A DNA stretch of 10,086 nucleotides from JBLMZH01 sp050258715 (GTDB lineage Bacteria > Patescibacteriota > Doudnabacteria > UBA920 > O2-02-FULL-48-8). Location: positions 1 to 10,086 of the forward strand of contig JBLMZH010000066.1 in the NCBI GenBank assembly GCA_050258715.1. The letters run 5' to 3'. Under the pieces are notes generated by a model. The model was not told where the DNA came from and ran no database searches. It saw nothing but the letters and a program-made list of their open reading frames with translations. This document shows positions 6,226 through 10,086 of this stretch, piece by piece. The position numbers and the translations under genes were made by a program. Every line of letters begins with the position of its first letter. Position 1 is the first letter of the stretch.

Positions 6226-6557
6226 TATTCCTCTTCGTCTGAAGCGGTTTCTTTTTCCTCTGCCTTCCTTAGTTCATGGGCGTTGCGCTGCAAGCCCTGA
6301 AGCTTAACTTCCGAGATCTCGCCCAAATCGTTGTCAAAATCAAGGATAATGCCCTGCAGGTTCTTTAACAAAGCGTTCCATTCCTGCTTTCGGGTCGAGT
6401 CGGGATAGCGGGATTTGGCCAGATTCAAGAAGCTCCAAATAATGTTCTTTGCGTCGCGGGTCAGATTATTTTGGAGGGTATAGAACGACTTTTCAACATC
6501 CGAAATCAATTCCGGATGGTTTTCATCCCCAAGTTCTTCTTGGCTTGTTTCGGCCAT
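6225..6557 (-). CDS. Small acidic helical protein, paralogue B
   Basis: 110 residues of unknown function from the ATG at 6557-6555. A longer reading from a TTG at 6584 is unlikely because the predicted transcription start falls at about that place. The N-terminus is acidic (AETSQEELGDE), the middle (17-95) is predicted helical with W41 and W60, and the tail ends in an acidic EKETASDEEE run. Residues 17-93 align gap-free with residues 42-118 of the protein encoded at 5712-6080, so the genes are tandem paralogues. B has its own promoter and terminator, whereas A is joined to the EndoQ-like nuclease. No Shine-Dalgarno. The strongly negative charge would suit a protein- or nucleic-acid-mimic partner, but there is no direct evidence. 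Confidence 0.8.
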   Translation of the reverse strand: MAETSQEELGDENHPELISDVEKSFYTLQNNLTRDAKNIIWSFLNLAKSRYPDSTRKQEWNALLKNLQGIILDFDNDLGEISEVKLQGLQRNAHELRKAEEKETASDEEE

Positions 6558-6588
6558 AATAAACGGAAAAAATATTGCTTTCAAATCA

Positions 6589-6617
6589 AGTTTAGGACGA
6601 AGGAATTAAACAGTCAA
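6589..6617 (-). promoter_or_regulatory. Promoter of paralogue B
   Basis: On the minus strand TTGACT (6617-6612), a 17-bp spacer and TAAACT (6594-6589). The predicted start is near 6582, giving a ~25-nt leader to the ATG at 6557; this decides that start over the upstream TTG. It is back-to-back with the glycoside hydrolase promoter. Confidence 0.68.
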
Positions 6618-6662
6618 CTTCCCTTCTTAGGGCAAAATCCGGTTTTTTGTGCCAAGCTTTGG

Positions 6663-6691
6663 TTGACCCCGTTTTATATTTTTCCTAATAA
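6663..6691 (+). promoter_or_regulatory. Promoter of the secreted glycoside hydrolase
   Basis: TTGACC (6663-6668), 17 bp, then TAATAA (6686-6691); the -35 is good and the -10 weak. It diverges from the paralogue B promoter, with 45 bp between the two -35 boxes. Confidence 0.5.
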
Positions 6692-6722
6692 TAAAGTTTG
6701 ATCGTCCGCTTATTTATAAACC

Positions 6723-6728
6723 GGAGGG
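6723..6728 (+). promoter_or_regulatory. Strong Shine-Dalgarno of the glycoside hydrolase
   Basis: GGAGGG lies 7 nt before the ATG at 6736. It is notable because the metabolic and repair genes of this window lack one. Confidence 0.85.
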
Positions 6729-6735
6729 CCAAATT

Positions 6736-8496
6736 ATGATCAAATCTAAATTTTCTGTGAAATTGACAATGATCGTGGCTTTGATTGCCGCGATTTCTAT
6801 AAGTTTTGCCAACGCCGGAGCCGCGGCCGCGTCAACGGCGACTTGGCAGAAATCGGCCAGCATCGTTCCTTCGGGAAACGCTGACTTTTCCAGTTCGTCG
6901 TTTCAACAGTCGCTGCAAAACCTGGCAGCCCAGCACGCCAATTATGTGACGCTCATCGTCCCCTTTTACCAGTCAAACATTTTTTCCACCGATATTCAGG
7001 CCGGCTGGAACACGCCCACCGACGCCTCGCTTGGGAGCGCTATTGACTATGCACATTCCTTGGGGCTCAAGGTTACAATCAAGCCGCATCTCGAAACCTT
7101 TAGCGGCGACTGGCGGGCAAACATCAATCCATCCGACCGCAGCGGCTGGTTTACGGCTTACGGCAATATGATCAACCATTTCGGGACTATCGCCCAGCAG
7201 CACGGAGCCGAGGATTTTGTCATCGGCACGGAGCTCATTGATATGTCGACCTATACGCAAAATACCACGAACACGCAGTTCTGGCAGACCATGATCGCAA
7301 ACCTAAGGACGGTCTTCAAGGGTCGGGTGACCTACAGCGCCAACTGGGGCGGCGGCGACTGGAACAACGAAAAAGCCCATATCGGATTTTGGGGGTCGCT
7401 CGATTACGTCGGCATATCCGCTTATTGGCCGCTCTCAACCGCTTCAAACGACGTGAACAGCCTGACCCAGGCTTGGAATTCGATCAGGAGCAGCGATATC
7501 GCGCCGCTCGAGCAGCAAACGGGCAAAACCGTCACCTTTACCGAAGTCGGATACCGCAGCATGGCCAACGACCGTTACACCCCCTTTGACTGGTGGAGCA
7601 ATAACAACGTTGACTTGACGGAACAAGCCAATCTTTACCAGGTCTTGATGAGCTATTGGAACAGCGACCCCAGCTTCGGGGGAGTAAGCATGTGGGGATG
7701 GAGCAGCAACCCGGGCGCGGGAGGGTCGGGCGACAACCAATACACGCCGCAAAACAAGCCGGCTCAGACGATCATGAGCAACTGGTTTGGAAGTGGTGGA
7801 AGCGGGACAACGCCTCCCCCTTCCGGAACTCCCAACTTTAGCGCCAATGCCGCGGTTTCTCCGAATCCCGTCCAAACCAACAGCGCAACCGCCGTAACGG
7901 GTACGATCACGAATTCAGGCCAGGCCGTTTCGGGCATAATTATTGACGCTGAGATCTATAATTCCTCCAACCAACAAGTCTTCCAAAAAGTCTTTGACAA
8001 TCAAAGCTTCGCGGCCGGACAATCGCAAACCTACAGCCTTAATTTCACGCCTTCAACTGCGGGAAATTATTCGATCAAACTCGGGGTCTTTTCTTCCGGC
8101 TGGACATCGCTTTACCTTTGGCAAAATTCAGCCGCGACCATAAGCGCTTCGACCGCGCCAACTCCGACGCCGACTCCGACCCCCACGCCTGCACCGGGCG
8201 GACAAATAAATATTTGGTGGCCGGGCAGCGGCGTATCAGTGTCAGGGCTGCAGCCGTTTAAGGCCATGCTTACCGGCGCTGACGTCAGCACTTACAATAT
8301 GTACTGGCAGGTTGACGGCGGAACCTTGAATCTCATGCAAAACAACAGCACGGACTATCCGCACAAAGAATCGCTGATTGATCTTTCTCCCTGGACCTGG
8401 AGCGGGAACGGCCAATACACGATCACTTTCGTAGCCAAAAATTTAAGCGGCAACCAAATCGCGACGGCAACAATCACGATCACGGTCACACATTAA
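6736..8496 (+). CDS. Secreted modular glycoside hydrolase, GH113-like, with two beta-sandwich modules
   Basis: 586 residues. A signal peptide (about 1-32: KSK, hydrophobic core, then FANAGAAAA) predicts Sec export. Residues ~38-350 form a TIM-barrel glycosidase resembling GH113 beta-mannanases. FVIGTEL places a likely acid/base at E166, FTEVGYRS a likely nucleophile at E270, and GFWGSLDYVGISAYWPL (217-233) and the VSMWGW strand end (317-322) fit the same fold. A Gly/Ser/Pro linker (352-364) leads to an Ig/CARDB-like module (~366-470, ending GVFSSGWTSLYLWQN). A Thr-Pro linker (475-486) leads to a final Ig-like module (490-586) with INIWWPGSGVSVSG, MYWQVDGG and YPHKES. No anchor motif or C-terminal membrane segment is seen, so it may be released or held non-covalently. 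Mannan or glucomannan is an inferred substrate. Single-gene unit with a strong Shine-Dalgarno and its own terminator. Confidence 0.85.
   Translation: MIKSKFSVKLTMIVALIAAISISFANAGAAAASTATWQKSASIVPSGNADFSSSSFQQSLQNLAAQHANYVTLIVPFYQSNIFSTDIQAGWNTPTDASLGSAIDYAHSLGLKVTIKPHLETFSGDWRANINPSDRSGWFTAYGNMINHFGTIAQQHGAEDFVIGTELIDMSTYTQNTTNTQFWQTMIANLRTVFKGRVTYSANWGGGDWNNEKAHIGFWGSLDYVGISAYWPLSTASNDVNSLTQAWNSIRSSDIAPLEQQTGKTVTFTEVGYRSMANDRYTPFDWWSNNNVDLTEQANLYQVLMSYWNSDPSFGGVSMWGWSSNPGAGGSGDNQYTPQNKPAQTIMSNWFGSGGSGTTPPPSGTPNFSANAAVSPNPVQTNSATAVTGTITNSGQAVSGIIIDAEIYNSSNQQVFQKVFDNQSFAAGQSQTYSLNFTPSTAGNYSIKLGVFSSGWTSLYLWQNSAATISASTAPTPTPTPTPTPAPGGQINIWWPGSGVSVSGLQPFKAMLTGADVSTYNMYWQVDGGTLNLMQNNSTDYPHKESLIDLSPWTWSGNGQYTITFVAKNLSGNQIATATITITVTH
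8157..8193 (+). repeat. ACN-CCN codon repeat encoding the Thr-Pro linker
   Basis: Alternating Thr and Pro codons (PTPTPTPTPTPTPAP) form a slippage-prone stretch joining the two C-terminal modules of the glycosidase. Such linkers are flexible and protease-resistant in secreted carbohydrate enzymes. Confidence 0.85.
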
Positions 8497-8505
8497 CGAA
8501 ACGAA

Positions 8506-8543
8506 AAAGAACCGGCTTCCTGTTGCAGGAAATCGGTTCTTTT
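8506..8543. terminator. Bidirectional terminator between convergent genes
   Basis: AAAGAACCG, a 2-nt internal loop, TTCCTG, loop TTG, CAGGAA, a 2-nt internal loop, CGGTTCTTT and a short T run. The flanking A and T runs let it work for the glycosidase (plus) and the zinc protein (minus). Confidence 0.9.
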
Positions 8544-8575
8544 ATTCAGATGAGTTCTTGTGTCGGTTTGATGGT

Positions 8576-8932
8576 TTACATGCGGACCGCGGCCGCTCGC
8601 GAGACGCAGGGGCACTCAGTCCTTTGCCATCCGGTCGAGCAGTCGACTTCGCTGACAGAATGACAGAGGAAGCAGTTGTAGCGGCGGACCGACTGATCGC
8701 GGGATACCATGGTCATGGGGATGCCGCAGCGCTTGCAGATCACTCCGGGGTAGATGGGATGAGACTGCTCGTCGGCCTCGAAGATTCCTTCACCTCGAAT
8801 TGCGGCGTACTCGACAGGGTCGATCGGAAAGGAGATCTTGTAGAACTCCGCCACCTTTTCGACCGCTTCCTTGAAGGACGCCGCGCCGAAACAGAAGACG
8901 CAGCCTTCGGCCAAACCCTTGAATTCAGGCAT
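8576..8932 (-). CDS. Small Cys-rich, zinc-ribbon-like protein
   Basis: 118 residues from the second ATG (8932), chosen because GGAGG lies 7 nt before it; the ATG at 8935 leaves only 4 nt. Function not recognised. Cys pairs are C11/C14 (CVFC), C66/C69 (CKRCG) and C87/C90 (CFLCH), with C98, C107 and C109 near the end. C66/C69 plus C87/C90 have the spacing of a zinc ribbon; C11/C14 could form a second site with the C-terminal Cys. The N-terminal half has a KEAVEKVAEFY helix and a hydrophobic ISFPIDPVEYAAI segment. Codons favour C/G endings (GAG, TTC, ATC, TGC) more than its neighbours do. Together with the strong Shine-Dalgarno this hints at foreign origin or high expression. Convergent with the glycosidase; apparently monocistronic. 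Confidence 0.78.
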   Translation of the reverse strand: MPEFKGLAEGCVFCFGAASFKEAVEKVAEFYKISFPIDPVEYAAIRGEGIFEADEQSHPIYPGVICKRCGIPMTMVSRDQSVRRYNCFLCHSVSEVDCSTGWQRTECPCVSRAAAVRM

Positions 8933-8939
8933 CATCTGA

Positions 8940-8944
8940 CCTCC
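8940..8944 (-). promoter_or_regulatory. Shine-Dalgarno deciding the Cys-rich protein start
   Basis: GGAGG on the minus strand, 7 nt before the ATG at 8932 and 4 nt before the ATG at 8935. The spacing favours the inner ATG. Confidence 0.75.
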
Positions 8945-8968
8945 GTTTGAGTTGTCGCTAAGGCAAAC

Positions 8969-8996
8969 ATTCTAGCATAAACAGCGGAAAAAACAA
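8969..8996 (-). promoter_or_regulatory. Promoter of the Cys-rich protein
   Basis: On the minus strand TTGTTT (8996-8991), a 16-bp spacer and TAGAAT (8974-8969), the latter preceded by TGC as an extended -10. Confidence 0.6.
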
Positions 8997-9014
8997 GGAC
9001 GTATAAAAAATGCA

Positions 9015-9047
9015 GGACGACAAAAAACCGGCTAATCAGCCGGTTTT
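9015..9047 (-). terminator. Terminator after the charged small protein
   Basis: On the minus strand a perfect 10-bp stem, AAAACCGGCT / AGCCGGTTTT, with a GATT loop and a T run (TTTTTT in total), immediately after the stop of the gene at 9051. Confidence 0.9.
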
Positions 9048-9050
9048 GTA

Positions 9051-9431
9051 TTAACTGCCCTTGATCCATCTTTTGAACTTATCAATAAACTTTTCGGTTT
9101 TGCCAAGGCCAATTGCCACCGGGTCATTCTTTACTTCAAAGCTTTGCGCAAAATCTGAGGGTTCGGTTTTGACAGGCTCTTCCATTTTGGCAATTCTCGA
9201 GCGGATCCTGGACTTTTGCTCTTTGTCACCCATCCCGGCTATCTTGTTTTGATCCATTTTAATCTTAGCCGGACGCCCTTCCGGCTGGCGTTTCCTTTGC
9301 CGGCTGGCCTGAGCCGTCTCTTTCTTAGCTTCAAACTCCGCCCCGCTGTCTTCAATCCTTTTCTGTTCCTCAGGCGTGACCTGGGAACCTTCTTGTGGAG
9401 GAATTATTGGGTCTTCTCCTCGTTCTGGCAT
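9051..9431 (-). CDS. Charged, probably disordered small protein
   Basis: 126 residues, not recognised. Residues 1-95 are rich in Glu, Lys, Arg, Gln and Pro with few hydrophobics and should be largely disordered, alternating acidic (EEQKRIEDSGAEFE) and basic (SRQRKRQPEGRPAKIK) stretches. The last ~15 residues (KFIDKFKRWIK) form a basic amphipathic helix that could bind membrane or an acidic partner. No signal peptide, membrane segment or catalytic motif. It has its own promoter and terminator, so it is a single-gene unit. No Shine-Dalgarno precedes the ATG. The reality of the gene rests on those flanking signals rather than on homology. Confidence 0.7.
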   Translation of the reverse strand: MPERGEDPIIPPQEGSQVTPEEQKRIEDSGAEFEAKKETAQASRQRKRQPEGRPAKIKMDQNKIAGMGDKEQKSRIRSRIAKMEEPVKTEPSDFAQSFEVKNDPVAIGLGKTEKFIDKFKRWIKGS

Positions 9432-9456
9432 TTATTTTTAAGTTAATTGCTATTCC

Positions 9457-9485
9457 ATAGTAGCTAAAGCAACGAGGCAGGTCAA
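9457..9485 (-). promoter_or_regulatory. Promoter of the charged small protein
   Basis: On the minus strand TTGACC (9485-9480), a 17-bp spacer and TACTAT (9462-9457), giving a ~20-nt leader to the ATG at 9431. Confidence 0.62.
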
Positions 9486-9518
9486 TCTTAATGATTTTTA
9501 GGCAAACAAAAACGGCCG

Positions 9519-9605
9519 CTTAAGGGTGGAATGGGAGTAAGGGGGGAAGGGGTAACGGGAACCCCGCATTAAATCTCTTCCTACTTCCCCCATCCCACCT
9601 CAAGA
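9519..9605. repeat. G-rich/C-rich imperfect inverted repeat
   Basis: CTTAAGGGTGGAATGGGAG and its G-rich continuation (about 9519-9550) pair imperfectly with a C/T-rich arm ending CCCCATCCCACCTCAAG (about 9578-9605). Each arm is nearly free of C or of G. In style it matches the pyk-eno satellite, so it is probably a shorter member of the same repeat class. It sits between the charged-protein promoter and the three-way-junction element. Confidence 0.75.
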
Positions 9606-9623
9606 CAATTTTTTACAAACGAA

Positions 9624-9734
9624 GGCCGCAATTCTAAGGCACTCATTAATTTCTCGAGAAATTAATGCGTGAGTAAAAACCTACATTCGTGTGCGTTTTA
9701 ATAGAAGGTTTTTGCGTCCTTAGAAATTGCGGCC
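9624..9734. repeat. 111-nt three-way-junction inverted-repeat element
   Basis: The outer arms GGCCGCAATTCTAAGG (9624-9639) and its complement with one extra base (9718-9734) enclose two further hairpins. One is a perfect 24-bp palindrome, CATTAATTTCTC and its complement (9644-9667). The other has an 8-bp stem, AAAAACCT / AGGTTTTT, with a 23-nt loop (9675-9713). No target duplication is obvious. It lies 31 nt beyond the 3' end of the 5S gene. It could be a structured ncRNA, a miniature mobile element, or a DNA cruciform/processing site. Confidence 0.85.
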
Positions 9735-9765
9735 GAGTATAATCAAAAAATTGGCAAATTAAAAA

Positions 9766-9881
9766 CCCCGCACTGCTTACTTTCCCATAGGCCTAAAAAC
9801 CTAAGTATCATCAGCGGTACTGCGTTTGACTTCTGAGTTCGGGATGGGATCAGGTCGGACCGCAGTCCTTGAAGCACGGGG
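9766..9881 (-). rRNA. rrf: 5S ribosomal RNA
   Basis: The minus strand carries the classic 5S core CCTGATCCCATCCCGAACTC (helix III / loop B-C region), and the CCCCG and CGGGG ends close helix I, giving 116 nt. The 3' end is followed directly by TTTTTAATTT, so the closing helix plus U run could itself promote termination. No 23S sequence is seen in the 205 nt upstream. That interval instead holds a mini-ORF and a consensus-like promoter, suggesting that this 5S is transcribed separately from 16S-23S. Confidence 0.95.
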
Positions 9882-9894
9882 AGATTAAACAAAG

Positions 9895-10002
9895 TTATTG
9901 ATTTGGTAAGGTGTTGGACGTTAAGGCGAAAAGGATGAGCCCTAAGGCTGCAATCGCCAGAATCAATCCTACCAATTTAAGCGACGAAGCGTATCTCTTC
10001 AT
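9895..10002 (-). CDS. 35-residue single-pass membrane mini-protein (candidate)
   Basis: An ATG at 10002 opens 35 codons ending in TAA, 13 nt before the 5S gene. The product starts MKRYASSLK and continues with a ~19-residue hydrophobic helix (VGLILAIAALGLILFAL, flanked by residues 10-28) and a short polar tail TSNTLPNQ. Two Lys and one Arg lie before the helix, predicting N-in topology. A consensus-like promoter lies upstream, and AAAGGG precedes the ATG by 5 nt as a modest ribosome site. Not recognised as any known family. It could be a small membrane protein, a toxin-like peptide, or chance coding in the 5S leader; the clean hydrophobic pattern and promoter favour a real gene. Confidence 0.55.
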   Translation of the reverse strand: MKRYASSLKLVGLILAIAALGLILFALTSNTLPNQ

Positions 10003-10037
10003 TTGCACCCTTTCGTTTTCGTTGGAAGTTCCAATCA

Positions 10038-10066
10038 ATTATAACTGATAAGAACATTTATTTCAA
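10038..10066 (-). promoter_or_regulatory. Consensus-like promoter for the mini-ORF and 5S rRNA
   Basis: On the minus strand TTGAAA (10066-10061), a 17-bp spacer and a perfect TATAAT (10043-10038). It is the best promoter in the window. The transcript would pass the 35-codon ORF and then the 5S gene ~150 nt downstream. Confidence 0.78.
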
Positions 10067-10086
10067 CGAAAAAGCGCTTCGTCAAT

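Noticed and set aside
6558..6584. TTG start extending paralogue B by nine residues
   Set aside because: The predicted transcription start is at about 6582, so the TTG would lie at or before the mRNA 5' end, and the extension (KAIFFPFI) is not seen in paralogue A.
8558..8950. Plus-strand ORF of 130 codons opposite the Cys-rich gene
   Set aside because: The minus strand has the promoter, the strong Shine-Dalgarno and CxxC motifs; the plus product (ADRGRSRDAG...) looks like antisense of a GC-rich gene.
9624..9734. Simple rho-independent terminator of the 5S gene
   Set aside because: The structure has three stems and is not followed by a continuous T run on the minus strand. The U run directly after the 5S closing helix is a better terminator candidate.
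9738..9743. Plus-strand TATAAT as a promoter reading into the antisense of 5S
   Set aside because: The hexamer 17 bp upstream (CGTCCT) is unlike a -35, there is no extended -10, and no plus-strand gene follows.

Overview
The window reads as chromosomal DNA of a bacterium with a compact genome. My best guess is a Candidate Phyla Radiation (Patescibacteria) lineage, possibly Parcubacteria-like. This rests on several weak signs: near-abutting genes, mostly missing Shine-Dalgarno sequences, small acidic hypothetical genes, divergent enolase motifs, a solitary-looking 5S rRNA and overall mid GC. It is an inference; no 16S or ribosomal protein is present to settle it. All eleven complete coding regions end in TAA or TAG, none in TGA.

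Left part (1-4090): the 5' end of pyruvate kinase points out of the window on the minus strand. A ~300-nt strand-asymmetric inverted satellite separates it from a tight plus-strand operon of enolase, a D-2-hydroxyacid (D-lactate type) dehydrogenase and glycerate 2-kinase, closed by a hairpin terminator. Together these form a lower-glycolysis module: glycerate -> 2-phosphoglycerate -> phosphoenolpyruvate -> pyruvate -> D-lactate (or hydroxypyruvate/glycerate interconversion, depending on the dehydrogenase's substrate).

Middle (4117-6617), minus strand: a ~100-residue unknown protein, an EndoQ-type PHP/zinc-ribbon nuclease that ends in a probable sliding-clamp-binding peptide (QADLF), and a small acidic protein form one operon read from a promoter near 6150. 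Upstream lies a second, separately terminated gene for a paralogue of the small acidic protein. It has its own promoter with the same -35/17/-10 layout.

Right-middle (6663-8543), plus strand: a secreted modular glycoside hydrolase resembling the GH113 mannanase group, with two C-terminal beta-sandwich modules, a strong Shine-Dalgarno and a bidirectional terminator. Opposite it are two minus-strand single genes: a small Cys-rich zinc-ribbon-like protein with a strong Shine-Dalgarno, and a charged, probably disordered protein.

Right end (9500-10086): a G-rich/C-rich imperfect hairpin related in style to the pyk-eno satellite, a 111-nt three-way-junction inverted-repeat element, a 5S rRNA (minus), and a 35-residue membrane mini-protein ORF. 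A consensus-like promoter (TTGAAA-17-TATAAT) sits upstream and could drive both the mini-ORF and the 5S rRNA.
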